Positions 35,059-47,672 of a DNA stretch of 64,000 nucleotides are shown here, piece by piece; the first letter of the stretch is position 1; every line of letters starts with the position of its first letter. Source of the stretch: Persea americana (taxonomy: Eukaryota; Streptophyta; Magnoliopsida; Laurales; Lauraceae); NCBI GenBank assembly GCA_029852735.1, contig CM056809.1, positions 90,854,035 to 90,918,034 of the forward strand. The letters run 5' to 3'. The notes under the pieces were generated by a model. It saw only the letters and a list, made by a program, of their open reading frames with translations. It was not told the origin of the DNA and did no database searches. The translations under genes were made by a program, and so were the position numbers.

Positions 35059-35967
35059 ATTTACTTCTATCTCTTTTTGAATAAATATCGATGTTTCAAC
35101 CCAAAAAAAAAAAAAAGTGCAAGGAGAGGGGCAAGGCCAGGTTCGAAACCCTGACCTCCTAGTAAGAGCTGCTTCTAATTATAAGGGTCATACTGACCTG
35201 AGTCATAACCTATAATTCCTGACCCACATTGGACAATATGAGCTGCGGGCGAGTTGGATTACATGGGATTGATTCATAGGCAAGCTCAAGAATGTCACTC
35301 CCCACCCGCTTATATTTCTAACCATCCATCCATTTATATTAACCACAAACAAACCATTGTGTTAAAGATTAGTACGTTTGATAAAGTTTGGTTTAGTCGT
35401 TAGAGATTTTAGGTAATTTGAATTTTAAATAATTTGTAATTAAGCTTTCTCTTCATTGTATAAATTAAGATCATTTTCCAATTGAAAGGTACGGTTGAAT
35501 ATGTAATGAATTTATTTCTTTGAAATTATTTACATTAAGATTCTTTAATTGTTGCAACTTAAGCAAAAGGTCCTCACGTGCATTGTGCGGGCGCATATGC
35601 GAAGGGTAAAATGGCCCCACGTCGCGTCTTGTAGAGGCGTGTGCTTCTAGTCCGAATAGGATATGATATTCTCTCATAATCGAGAACGATTTATGAAGTG
35701 GGTCAACGACCATATCCATGATGATTATGATCCAATCTTCCATGATGAGTGGCACGGGATTCCTCAAATATCACCAATTTGTCGTTACCACATGCAATGA
35801 TCTGAGATACGTACGTTTCACATTTTTACATTAATGTAAGAAAAGAACCCCATAGAAGAACAGTAAAGCTTTGCCAGCATTCTTATATTAATCCATGTGT
35901 ATGTTTCTTCATTTATCATTATCATCAAAGTCTTATCCCAAATACATCTCTTTATTATTTCATATAA
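35059..35967. repeat. Recent segmental duplication, copy 2 (partner 25570-26487)
   Basis: Nearly identical to the partner. The right border is an abrupt switch from catataattgt to LTR sequence (catgatgtcgaccggg), so the CRP exon 2 that should follow is missing here. Confidence 0.88.
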
Positions 35968-37847
35968 TTGTCATGATGTCGACCGGGTCCACTGCAAGAT
36001 GTCGACCGGGAGGTCAACATCCAATTCACCTGGTCGACATCCCAGGGTGTGATGTTGACCGGGCAAACTGGGATCAGTGAATTTCAGAATTCTGTAGAGT
36101 TTGAGGTTTGATCACATGTGGGGCCCATTGACCATCTAAATGACCTTCCATCAAGTGTACCACACCACGAATCAATGGCATGGCTCAGCCTTGATTCGTG
36201 GGGTCCACCAATTAAAGATTTAGGATTTGAATTATCATTGACTCGAACCTTAACTGTAGTCCATGGTGTCTACAACTTCAGGAGCACAAGATTTATCATT
36301 TTGGGACACCTGAGGCTACAGTTGGGGATCCAATCATGTGATGAGGCCTGAGCAGGAGTGGACCACTACCTAGGACTGGTCTTTTGCCTATTTCCATTTG
36401 ATTCCATGTTTTAAGGATTTCTTGGGTTATTCTTCTCTCTTGTCCTTGTTATTGTCTCAACCTATTAATTAATGGAAATTGAAGGACCTGAACCTAGGAT
36501 TTCTTAGAGATGACCTTAAGTTGTGTTTGGAGATAATTGACCCGTGTCTGTGTCTAGCCGGACCCTCATACAGCCTAAGATTGGGAATGTGGAACCCTAG
36601 AGTGGAGATGTTAGTCTTTAATGGTTGGTTAACTCATTGTGTATGAGCATAGGATGGATACTGGTGGAATGGACATAGTATGGTACTTGTGTTACCTCAG
36701 GCCACGGTTGTGAGCCTTGGAGTGGATCCAATGTTGTTGGACTTGGACTGGTTTATTAGACTATGTTCCATGCTGTATCTTAACCTCTTATAGACCTGGG
36801 TAGGACCTTGCTCACGCAAGATGAGCCTAGACAGACACAGACCTGTACTTAGATTCCGAGTCGGCACTGAACATTCACTCAATTGTTCTAAGCTCAGCCA
36901 GTTGACTGATCATCTCTGGTAGGAGCTATGTTCTGGTTAATTAGAGCTATCATGATGAGCTGTGATTAGACGAACGGTGTGATACCGCGTCCGGGTTAAT
37001 CTAATAAACGAGTGTGATCGGTGAGATAAAGGGGTGTGATCGGTGTTATGTATATTGTATGTTATATTTATCGGGGCTGTTATCCCTTACATGGTTATTA
37101 CCCTTTCCCCACCGCAAACTGTTTATGGTATGGGACGTTTGTAGTACAGGAGGGCCCCGTCATAATATCCCACGGTGTATTTAGCTTGTGTGAATGTGCC
37201 CCTTTGTTGTCTGTTTAGATTAGTGTACTTTACATTTCAAATTCTAAACCGCTATTACTGCTCAACTGCCTAGATTATGTACCTTGTTCACTCATATGAT
37301 TATGTACATGTTATTACTCTCATTGTGTATACATCTTGTGTTATCTGCATATGGTGCCTTGCCAGATCCTTGGATCTGACCCATCTTTGGTGCTTAGGTC
37401 CAGACCATGATCCCGTGGGTGACGCGATCCATGAGGCGCCCATAGTTGGGGACTACGGATGGGGGCCAGCTGACCAAGTGGTTGAGCCGGAGGATGGAGA
37501 GCCTGCACAGGAGGGTTGAGTGCATATTGTTATTTTGGGTTTGAGAGCATTTTGTAGTGAGACATGGGTAGACTTACTGATATGTATAAACACTTTGATA
37601 TTTACACTTGAGATTTATATCAGGCTTCCGCTCTTTTACATCTGATTTATACACTTAATACTATTGCTTCCGCTATCTTTTGTTACGCTTCCGCATATAA
37701 CTATTATTTATGATGTTGTTTAAAAAGTTTTAAAATTTGACCTCACTGTGGACTACGATCTTGGAAGTTCTCGGTTTTTCCGGGAACTAGCGCGCCAACT
37801 TCGGATACCTTAGCGTTGTCTTCGGTATTCGGAATTGGGGCGTTACA
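35968..37847 (+). mobile_element. Solo LTR copy 3, 5'-truncated
   Basis: Aligns with the 3' two thirds of 21668-24659, starts inside the GGTCGACC array and ends ggggcgttaca at 37847. The right flank (tataaagtgggac) belongs to CRP-unit spacer. The left end coincides with the end of the segmental duplication, so a deletion or unequal exchange removed its 5' part. A small reading frame at 37277-37519 matches 2500-2697 in copy 1. Confidence 0.7.
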
Positions 37848-39470
37848 TATAAAGTGGGACAACTGAACAAGTGGGGGAGCCCAAATGGGTTTTGAATTTA
37901 TTCTTACTCATACCAATTTATATTAAAACATGTTCTTGCATGCCAATCATAATGGAAGTAGGACTTGAAATGTTTCTCTAGCCATATAATGGACGTAAGA
38001 TTGGCTTCAAAGTTAAATAATAATTGACCAGCATATAAAATCAAATGAGTAGCAACCACATCATTTCAAGACTTAATAGAAGTCAAAATAAGCTTCAAAT
38101 CTTAAGAAAATACTAATTGATCATGGGGTAGTAGCTGTGATTCAAAAGGGCTTGAATTAATCGCATGCATGGGGCCTAACTGGGGCACATATGTCTAGGC
38201 ATTCTAAAAGAATGCTTGAAGGGCAAGGGTTCCTCAAAATTCATTAATTCATCGTTACTGCATGTAACTTCAGTGTCCGTCAGTGAAAACTCAATGCAAT
38301 GGTTAAATTTAGAATTTTATTCACTGGTGATCCTGGGGACATTTCTTTGCCCATGCTAATTCAGTCGGTCTCTAAAGCTCCATTCAATTTCTTCTTTTTG
38401 CTCTGTTTCTTTAGTTTTTTCATGGGGCTGATAGTGTATGGTCTGAATAATAAGAAATGTTATTTCATGTTTTAGCAAAGCAATTTAAAATACCATAACA
38501 ACAAAAGAATGCTTGGCTTTTCCCCATGCCAAAAGTGGCTACTGAAAATGCCATTCAGTGAGCTTCTGTCGACTACCCTTGGGGATGGACAAAATGTGTG
38601 GAACACTTTACATGTCTCTTTCGTTTTTTGATAAGTATTGTTTGGGGATTAATTAGGGAAAACATGCGCACGATCAATCAATCACAAACACATAAGAAAT
38701 TTACGTGGTTCGGCATACTCGCCTATGTCGGCTATGAGGATTTCACTATGCAGGAATTGTGCAATTCGCTACAAGGATTTCAAATCCTCTTACACTTAGC
38801 GTACTCTCTCTCCATAGGTCTCAATCTCGCGCTTATATCTGCCCCTCACATGGTTCGAAACACGGAAGAGAGAGTTCTCACATCTCTCACTCAGAGTTTA
38901 GGATTACCGATTACATTAATGTATAATCTCGGCTCTCTTAGTCCCAAAAAAAACCCTGTACAATGATCAAAATACCCTTGGCCCTGAACCTCGTCATTGG
39001 CCAACCCAAAGAATCAATCTGGTCCAACCAGAATACAAGACATAAAGCTAACAAATATGACTTTTTTATATACACAACATACATAGGGAGGTTAATTCAG
39101 AATTCTATCTCTTGCTGAGGACAATCCCACCTTTGTTTCTCTTTCGTTAAGTATTTTGGCATCAGAACTTCTCTATGAACTAGTTCTTGTGCTTTGAATT
39201 GATCACATAGGGTCAAATGGGACACCACACATGTGTAGCCTGTCTTAAAACTCAGTAATTCGTCGGTGCTGCATGCCATGATATGAGATTTCTCAAAAAC
39301 ACACCACACATTTCACCTCTTGTCTAGTGGATTGGTTGGATTACAAGAAAAGAACACCATAGAAGAATGGTAAATGGTTTAAAAGCTTTGCTAGCATTCT
39401 TACATTCCATATGAATGTTTCTTTATCATCTTGCATAATTGTCTGTCATATTACAATACATACTTGTTTG
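37848..39470. other. CRP-unit 3' flank with an inserted LTR-like piece
   Basis: 37848-38267 and 39190-39470 match the 3' flanks of other CRP units. Between them, about 38620-39060 contains ttacgtggttcggc and flanking words common in Copia LTRs; no ends or target duplication are certain. No gene is supported. Confidence 0.35.
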
Positions 39471-39474
39471 CTAC

Positions 39475-39962
39475 TTAATGGCAACAGCAAACGTAACGGT
39501 CACCCTGTTGCTCAAATTAGCCAGAGCTATAACCACCACGATCACATTCGGCATTGCAATTAGGGATGCACATATGACCACAAACTTCAGTGTCTGCACC
39601 TGTAGCTGCATGTCACAAGTAGGTGTAAACATTAGCCAAGACAGCCAACAAACAAAATGTGAATCGAATTAGATTTTTCAAAAATGCATGAGGTGGTTTT
39701 TGAAGCTGCAAAGATACACTTTCTGATATATGGGTCAATCATGGGCGGATCCTTCCATCCCCCTGGTCAGATCATCAGTGGTGGCCTAGGTGGGCCCCAT
39801 CTAGCTTCCTCTTATGGAGGTTGGGTTGGGCCCATATTATGAAAAATTATTAATCAAGCTGCAAATAAAAACCTTACCCATGATTGCTAATGAAGATGAG
39901 ATGAAAAGTAGCAGCATAAGAGAAGCTACCACAGAAACCTTGTTAACACCGAGAGCTGCTAC
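39475..39962 (-). pseudogene. CRP pseudogene with both exons (unit 6)
   Basis: Exon 1 (39878-39962) keeps the signal-peptide reading (AALGVNKVSVVAS and a hydrophobic run) and the donor ATGG/gtaag, but the start codon is GTA. Exon 2 (39475-39605) has the first four cysteines correctly spaced, then TAA at the position before the fifth cysteine and TTT in place of that cysteine; CCC remains. The intron is only about 272 nt. The TATA region at 40006-40012 reads cttttgaaag on the plus strand instead of cttttataag. Start, stop, cysteine and promoter damage agree on a dead gene. Confidence 0.78.
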
Positions 39963-40100
39963 TTTTGAAAGGTATGACCTACTCCTATGAACATCAATGG
40001 CCCCCTTTTGAAAGAAATGGGAAGTAGAGATAGTAGATATCAGGTGCAGTGTGTATATATGTTCCCCACTAGATTAGATATGTTTTTTGCTTGTTATGGG

Positions 40101-40345
40101 CAACAAATAGGAGACTGAACTTCATAAATAGACTTAGAAGGATCTTTTTTGGTGATCTTGCTATACAAATCAAATTTCTAGACACTTCTGGCACAAATAC
40201 GAGACTGGACTTCATAAATAGACTTCTAAGGATCTTTTTTGGTGATTTTGTTGTACAAATCAAATTTCTAGACACTTCTGGCACAAATAGGAGACTGGAC
40301 TTGATAAATAGACTTCCAAGGATCCTTTTTAGTGAAACAATCCAA
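40101..40345. repeat. 90-bp tandem repeat upstream of CRP unit 6 (3 units)
   Basis: gagactg(a/g)ac at 40111, 40201 and 40291, each followed by ttcataaatagactt or a close variant; spacing exactly 90 bp. Confidence 0.8.
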
Positions 40346-40439
40346 GGGGTGGCAAATGGGTTTGTATTTGACCACGTTGACAAGGAGATTCTGTCAATTG
40401 AGATCCAACCTGATCGAATCTGCTCATATTAGACCCATG

Positions 40440-43400
40440 GGGGAACCCGATATAGGAAATTAGAGCACTTTTGGATGTTCTGGACCCGATATAGATGGAT
40501 AAGGCGATGATGATGATGATGATTGTCGCAAAAAATGTGAAAGATAATGTTAACCATCAACAGATATGCTCTGTATATAACCAATTGATCAACAGGTCAA
40601 AACTCGATCGGATCCACATCTAACAGATTAAGTTGCGAATAGGTTCACAGGATGGTTGTTCAAGGTAGATTTTGCCTCTGTTAGTGGGAAAACGGGTCAG
40701 GTTAGGATTTGGAACACTATCGCAAATTATTATTTTCAATAAATTATAGCATGAGGAAAATGTCAGGGCATTTTCAAATTTATATTTTTCTAGAAGTATA
40801 ATCAGAAAGATATGAGCAGAAAATAAATGAATTTATTAAAATCCTTGTATATTATGTATTTTCCAATGTATCTACAATTTTGCAACAGTTTCTTTAATAT
40901 TGTAAAAATCAACAATACTAGTAGCTCCATTAAATACCCGAACTTGGACCGAGATTAGAAGAAATGGCATTGATCCGGACCTGAATTAAGGCCCTATGAT
41001 CAATTAATAGCAAGATTTGTGTTTGGGCTTGATTCAAATCCAGGTCCTGGCCATTTATTTGAGACTGGGTTAGAGTCTTTTGATTAGATTTAATTAGGTG
41101 AGGTACGGGTCCTGGAACTTATCCTTGATTCAGGTAAGACTCTGCTTACTAGTCCCTAATAGAAATTTTTAAGGATTCATATGACCAGAGCTATGGTTAA
41201 ACAATCAAGGCAAGAAATTAATGCAAAATCCTGAGCTGAAACAATAGCAGAAACATTGTAGTCCATTCGTAACATGCATAGACTCAAACTGAACCCAATC
41301 CATTTATAGGTTAGTGAGTCAATTCAGAAACTGTCATTCTATGTTTTTGTATCAACAAATTCTTGGAAGTCATCTCCAAGGGAAAATACCACATGGGTTG
41401 GAGCCTTTATTTTTGGGGGTCAATTTTTATGGACGTTGGGGATTGAATATCCCACACCACCTATTTCAAAGCTTCTATAAGAAATAAATTCAGGCCCGAT
41501 CAACATAGGGATTTTAGCGCGCATATGTTTGTGTAACACTTGGAGAAATGAAAGCATGTGAATTTTGCTTTTTCACATAATTCTCCAGCATTTCCATCTT
41601 GCCTTTCCAAAAACCATGGATTTGCATAAAAAAAAGATACTAGGACAAAAATAATGCATTTTCACGTGGAAAACTTCCCGTATCAAACAATGAGACAGAA
41701 AGTTCATGAGAAATTTGGGGCGTTTGTGGTACCTCTTCCACCAAAATATGTATAACACAAACGTGCCCTAATTAATTGGGCCTCTCGTGCAGGCGCTACC
41801 ACTACTTTCATAAACATATCTTAATTCTCAGTGTCAACAAGACCATAGGCGGAAACTTCATTCACCCACTTCCATTATAATGAAATTACAATACAAAGGT
41901 CATTTCCTGCATTTGCTTCAAGGTAGTTGTAACACCACAACCCGAGTTAATCGTGATTATTGATAATTATTAGTGTTTTATTAAACTTAATTGAATTTAA
42001 TATCCAAATTATAATAATTTAATCTTAATTAATTTTATTGTGTCTATTGGGTTGGACTTTGGGTCAAGGATAGGTTGTTTGGACCAATTTGACCTTGACT
42101 AGGTAGAACGAAAGACTTTTTCGTAATTTTAATTTTTTACGATTTTTCATCATATGCAAACCCATGTCTGTGGGTAGGCGGGCTATTCTATGGCCTAATG
42201 GATGGATGCATGAGATGTCCACGGAGTATAGGGATAGACTACAGGTAGGATTGCAAACTGAACGGTTCCGGGTCGGAACCATATTGGACCCGAACCCATT
42301 TCTAAATGAATCGGAACCAGTTTTGACTCGAAACCTGTTTTATTGGTTCCAGACCCGGTTCGGATAGAAATACCCAGGTATCATTCAAGTTATAACAGTG
42401 CATCAACATTAAAATTTGTTCTAACTACCTCCAGCATTATACATGAAAATGTCCAAAAAAAAGTTTATTTCGAGGTACAGTTTGCAATATCAAAGACTCA
42501 AAAGACCCAGAGTTTTATCCAACCCATAAATTTAGCCAGCACTTAAAATCCTAATAGACATGGTAGAGGTGGTAGTTCTTCAACATTAATCAATGCAGCC
42601 GCTGCGGAATTTTTCTTTGATGCACATTTCGTTACAGTTTGCAGAAGGGCATTCAAGATACAAAAAGCAACGAGTAAGGTTTATGCCAACCTCCTTTTCT
42701 TCTCCAGCAGTTGCATCTCTTACAAAAAATTGCACATGTCCACTAATTTTCGATCAGATCCGAATTATCTGAATCGTTGGATTGACTATGTATCGATCCA
42801 AATGGACTGTTGACCATTAAACTTCTGGGCCCATATAGAGATGATAGAAATCACGCCTAGGGCTGATTTTTTTGCAGTAAGAATGATCTCAGGGAGTCCT
42901 TAAACCAACCACACCCCCCCCCACCCCCCACCCCCCATCCTCATGTGGGTCCCCAACTGGGTCCCACCGCATACTTGAGTTTACCTTATCCTAAACTTGA
43001 GCTTAGGAGAGCTGGCTCCATTTATATATATATATATATATATATTACAATACATTATCAGAACACGTAAACTAATCCAATGAAATGTATTCAAGAATAG
43101 TTAGTCTTGCGCAGATACTATGAGAAAGTATCCATTGGTACAAGTGTTTACAATCCATCTAGATGTACCCCTGATTGAACATGATTGTGTTGGCAATGGG
43201 CCAGGGTACACTGTGTTATCAAGTCTGACCGCCATAAAAAATCAAGCACAAGCCCAGTTGAAGGACCTAATTGAAAATGGGTAAGCTTGCATCTGAATAA
43301 ATTGTCCAAGTAGATGAATCTTTGCACCGGCCAGTAGGTATTCTCAATGCTGTGAACAGGCCAAATTTGGCCCGGACCTACCTATGTCTAGGCCTGAGTC

Positions 43401-43830
43401 CATATAAAATTGAAGAACCTGAGTCTATGCCCAGGTCAGGCAGACAGACAGGAACCATAAAGCTTGGATCTGAGTACATCCATTTTGAAAATGGGAAGGC
43501 CCAAATTCACCTATTAAGAGCCTGCTTCTACATTCGGACCTGGCTCAGGACTTAAAGACCCTATATGAAATTATAAAATAAGAAATTGAGAGTAAATCGT
43601 AAAAATCCTTTATTACATGGAAATTAGCATATTTACATTTTATGTTGACATTAATTTTACTGGGTATGTAAATGGGGCATGGGCTATGACATGCATAATA
43701 TTATTACATATAAAATAAAAACAGGGTAACCAAAAGCCTAACAGGCTTGTGCTAGGCCTGGATCACCTCAAAAGATAGATCTTTCTCAGTCACTTCGTTC
43801 TTCTTGGCCTTATCCAAAAGAATGAATAAA
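40440..43830. other. Repeat-rich spacer without a gene
   Basis: No coding region supported. Recognisable pieces: an LTR-like start tgtaacaccacaacccg near 41928; a dispersed gggtcgg repeat starting near 42246 (attgcaaactgaacgg); a C-rich tract near 42913-42937; a (TA)n run at about 43024-43044. Confidence 0.4.
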
Positions 43831-44504
43831 AGGAATGTGGTGAACGGGATATGGAAGATCAAAGCTCCTCCAAGAGTATAGATTTTCGGGTGGCTGATTC
43901 TCATGAATAGAATTTTAACGATAGATAATTAAAGGAGGAGATGGAGGATAGTGGTAAATGGCTGCCTAATGTGATTAAGATACGGGGAATCAGTGGACCG
44001 CCTCATGTTGAATTGTAGGATTGCTCAGAAGATTAGGAATTTGGTGATAAAGTGGTTTGATTGCTGCTGGGTTTTTCCGAAGAAAATCCTTGATCTTTTC
44101 CATGGATGGAGCTAGGGATCCAACAGGTGTGCCAAGAGGCAAGGAGTTTGTCCTTTCTTGCAGTCATTTGAATAATTTGGAAGGAAAGAAACTCAAGATG
44201 TCTTGATAGAGCTATTTCTGATGTGAACTGTTTGGTAGAAAAGGTTAAGCTTACCGTTGCTTTTTGGGTGTTGGATAGCCCCTCTTTTAAGGGATATTCT
44301 GTCGACCAGATAATGGCTACACTAGAAGGAGTTAGCCTTTCTCTTTACAGGACCTACGTAAATCTTCCTTTTTTTGGGTCTTCATCTATGTGATTAGGGT
44401 TCTCTGGCCTATTGTTTTTTCAGTCTGTCTTTCTTTTGGTGCTTAAGCATGCCAATATATCCCTCTTGTACTGCTTCCTTTTTTTATTAATGAAAGTTAT
44501 CATT

Positions 44505-44522
<18 letters not shown>
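43830..44522 (+). mobile_element. LINE (L1-type) 3' end
   Basis: Decayed plus-strand translation resembles the C-terminal zone of plant L1 ORF2 (IWKERNSRC, SDVNCLVEKVKLTVAFWVL) with frameshifts. The 3' tail is cttcctttttttattaatga followed by a TA run, as expected for a LINE terminus. Strongly 5'-truncated. Confidence 0.55.
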
Positions 44523-44535
<13 letters not shown>

Positions 44536-44566
44536 GGGGGGGGGGGGTGGGGGGGGGGGGGGGGGC
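44503..44566. repeat. Compound simple repeat (TA)n(GA)n(G)n
   Basis: TA run, then gagagagaga, then about 30 G with one T. It directly follows the LINE tail. Confidence 0.9.
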
Positions 44567-44807
44567 TCACCTTACTAAGAGAGATAAAGTGGGGCCCTCA
44601 TATTCATATCCAATGCCAGCAACTTATATATATAGACTTCAATTCCAAAAGGATATAGGACGTGATTTTAAAATTCAATTGAGTCCAAGTCGACTTGACC
44701 GAGTCAGCTCAGCCATGGTCACTAGCAAGTCGAGTCGCACTCCAATATTGCCGAGTCATTAAATGCATGGGGTTCCATTCCCCATTTCTTTGTTTGGAGA
44801 GGGAGCT

Positions 44808-44960
44808 GATGAGTTGAAAATGAAAACAGGCTTTTTAAAAGATTGAGCTTATAACAGCTTCATTTAGGATTGGAAATCAGATTGCAATCTCTCAATAATA
44901 TTCCTTCTTTTGAGACATGGTACCAGAGCATAAGCTCTTCTGTAACTTCTGACATCTTTC
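44808..44960 (+). mobile_element. Possible Copia LTR end plus primer site
   Basis: cttcttttgagaca followed at once by tggtaccagagc, the Copia primer-site pattern. No gag or pol follows, so at best a truncated remnant. Confidence 0.3.
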
Positions 44961-46310
44961 CTCTCTATCCATCCTCTTTCTCCCAATCTTCCTCCTTTGT
45001 TCTCTTCATTGCTCACTAGTCCCTGCCGAGAACACATCCATATGCACAGTTTCCTAGGACATACAGCAGCTGTGCGGTCGTGCTGCTGTCTTCTTGACTC
45101 AAGAATCACACCTTTATGCTTGCTCGGCATTTAGAAATTTTTAAATGAAGTCAATTTGGAAACTTGAATAGATTGAAGTGATTGTTTATTAGTTCTACAA
45201 ACAGGAAACATTCCTAAATTGTCAGAAAATTCATAAGAAAAAAAAGGTAATATAGACTTTTCCCTATCCAGAAAAGTGTGATGTTTTTTTTTTTTCCTGA
45301 TTTTTTGGTTGCTACAGATTGTATTCAACACCATCTAAAGCATCACACTTTTCTGGATAGGGATGTGATAAAAATCTGAAGTGTTTCCAGACTATATTTC
45401 AGCCAGAATGAGCCTGAATGAAAGAAAGATGTTCTCACTGTAATTCAGCTTCAGATCCTGAGATGCCTCTGTGTCAAGATATTTTCTTTCAAGATTATTA
45501 CCAAAAGAAAGGCAATGCTGATATTCCAGAACTATCATTGCTGTCTGTTCTTATGATGCCGAATGTGGACTTCAAAGATGACCTATTAAAGAGCAAACGC
45601 ACTATGGAACCATGAAAAAGAGAACAATTTATTCTTGGGAAAAGGTGACATACTATTCTAACTGAACAGCAAATTGTGCAACCTTCTTCTTGCATTGGTT
45701 TGCGGAAGTTGTAACCTCCTCACTTTGGAAGAGATCGGCGGAACGTTCATAATAATCCATGGCCTGCTCGATGTTCTTCTCAAGTTCATATAACTCACCA
45801 ATTTCCTGCACAAAGATGTGGGAACCAAAACTAAGCCCACTAAGCAGTTGCCAACTTCATATGAAGAAAGATAAGCCGATTACTATTAGGAAGTGAACAA
45901 AGTGGACTCCAAAAGGTGGGGTGCACATTTTAAAACTGAACTCAGGTTCAAACACCTTGTCTCCATTGAAGCTGATTATAAAGCAAAGGTGCACAACAGC
46001 GCATTAGTTGTTCCGATGGTAGTGGGCATCGTTGTCTCTTTTCTTACAAAGAAAGTGCAGTCGAGAAAGTCGAAACACCCGGGTGGCAAGGGTGTCTCAT
46101 CCTATGATGCCCAGATACGGCAAGGACATGCCATAGACACAACGAAAACATGGATTTAACATGTAAAAAGTGAAGTATCAAATACAATACGACACGATAC
46201 GTTGCCCATTTTGAAGTATCCATGCATCATAGGTCTCATCTCACAGCTGCCAGGAATAGACCCGAGCACGCAGGTTGTATCACAGGTGGTGAACTCACCC
46301 ATCCAGGCAA

Positions 46311-46311
46311 A

Positions 46312-46363
<52 letters not shown>
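46311..46363. repeat. (AAT)n microsatellite
   Basis: About 17 uninterrupted aat/ata triplets in the third intron of the alpha-SNAP fragment. Confidence 0.95.
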
Positions 46364-46367
<4 letters not shown>

Positions 46368-47494
46368 TAAAAGTGCAGTCTATAATCAGGATTATTACAG
46401 CTTCAACAGGCAACTAAACGATATCGAAGCTGGGTCGCTAACCAACTAGGCAACATTATCAAACAGGCATCATCGACCTTACATCCCAAACTTTAAAACA
46501 CCCTTTTCTCCTTGAAGCTGATTATAGGGCAAAGGTGCACGACAGCACATACACTGTTCAAATGACGATTACTAGGTAAAATGGCAGCTTTGTTACATTT
46601 AAGCCACTTTTCTGATAAAGTGCAATCCAAAATCAAGAGAATGATGTCCTCAATAGGCAACCAAAGGATGTCGAAGATGATGATCAACCAATTAGGTGGG
46701 CAACATTCTCAGATGGGAACCATGGACCATACACATAGGTGGCAAATTTGTTTATGACGTTGTGTCTCTTTGACTCCAGATTGAAACATTTCAGCTAAAT
46801 CGACATTTTGGGATTTCAATTCTAATATAGCTTCAAGAAATATTAAAAATTCAATAATGCACATTTGAAAATGGGAAAAAGGTGAGTAAACTAAATATTT
46901 AAAGGAAAAAAATAGGCCAACACCTTAATAAACTATATCCCAGTAATATAAACCATATATATCTAGGATTTTGGAGGGGGAGGGAGCGCTAAAATCCCTT
47001 CCCATTAACAAGAGACCCAAAAAATAATCCGACATCTTGCCCCAATGGAGGAAATTTTTTTCAATAAATTAGAATTAAAAAAAAAAGACATTTTCACAAC
47101 ACTTGGCCGAAATTAAAATTTTGGGTTATTTTTTATCAAGAAATTCCACATTAAAATGTAGATTTTGACTGGACAAACCCAATCTTCGGGATTTTCCGAA
47201 CCAAAAAGTTTTTGCATGATTCAGCCTTTTTTCTTTCTCTACAGCACTTTTTTTTTTTTTTTTGAAAGATTTTCCACAGTAGTATTTTCGAACAAACCTT
47301 GCAGTATCTTGCAGCCATGTTTAGCCTCCCAATTTCCATGAAAAGATTTATAGCCTGGTTTAAGCACGTTATAGATTCTATAAATGACATTTAGAGTCTC
47401 TGTTATAAATAGGAGACAAGGAAGAGAACAATTCATATTAAATGATGTCAATCAATAGATAGATTTTTTTTCCCTTTTTGCTTATGAGGGTGTC

Positions 47495-47672
47495 CGTCCT
47501 CTTTCGAGAGCTTATAATTTCCCAGGGCGCATGAAGTCCCTGCCTCCCCCACACACACGGGTAATTCAAGCTTTTGCCTGAGTCAGTGGCCCCAGGGAGA
47601 GCACTGGATTTCGAAACCGCAACCTCCGGTTCCTAAGCCATGGTCCCAACCAATTGCCCAAACCCTCAGGGT
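47495..47672 (-). mobile_element. SINE-like retroposon
   Basis: On the minus strand gggcaattggttgggacc (box A) and gcggtttcgaaatcc (box B) give a clear tRNA-like head. It lies in an intron of the alpha-SNAP fragment. Confidence 0.55.

Noticed and set aside
44412..44762. Frame of 116 codons with a glycine run
   Set aside because: Reads through the LINE tail and the poly-G tract; no conserved content.
45418..45615. Plus-strand frame next to the alpha-SNAP fragment
   Set aside because: No recognisable family, no splice or start context, and it overlaps minus-strand frames equally long.
46202..46449. Plus-strand frames with poly-I or poly-N
   Set aside because: Translations of the (AAT)n microsatellite.
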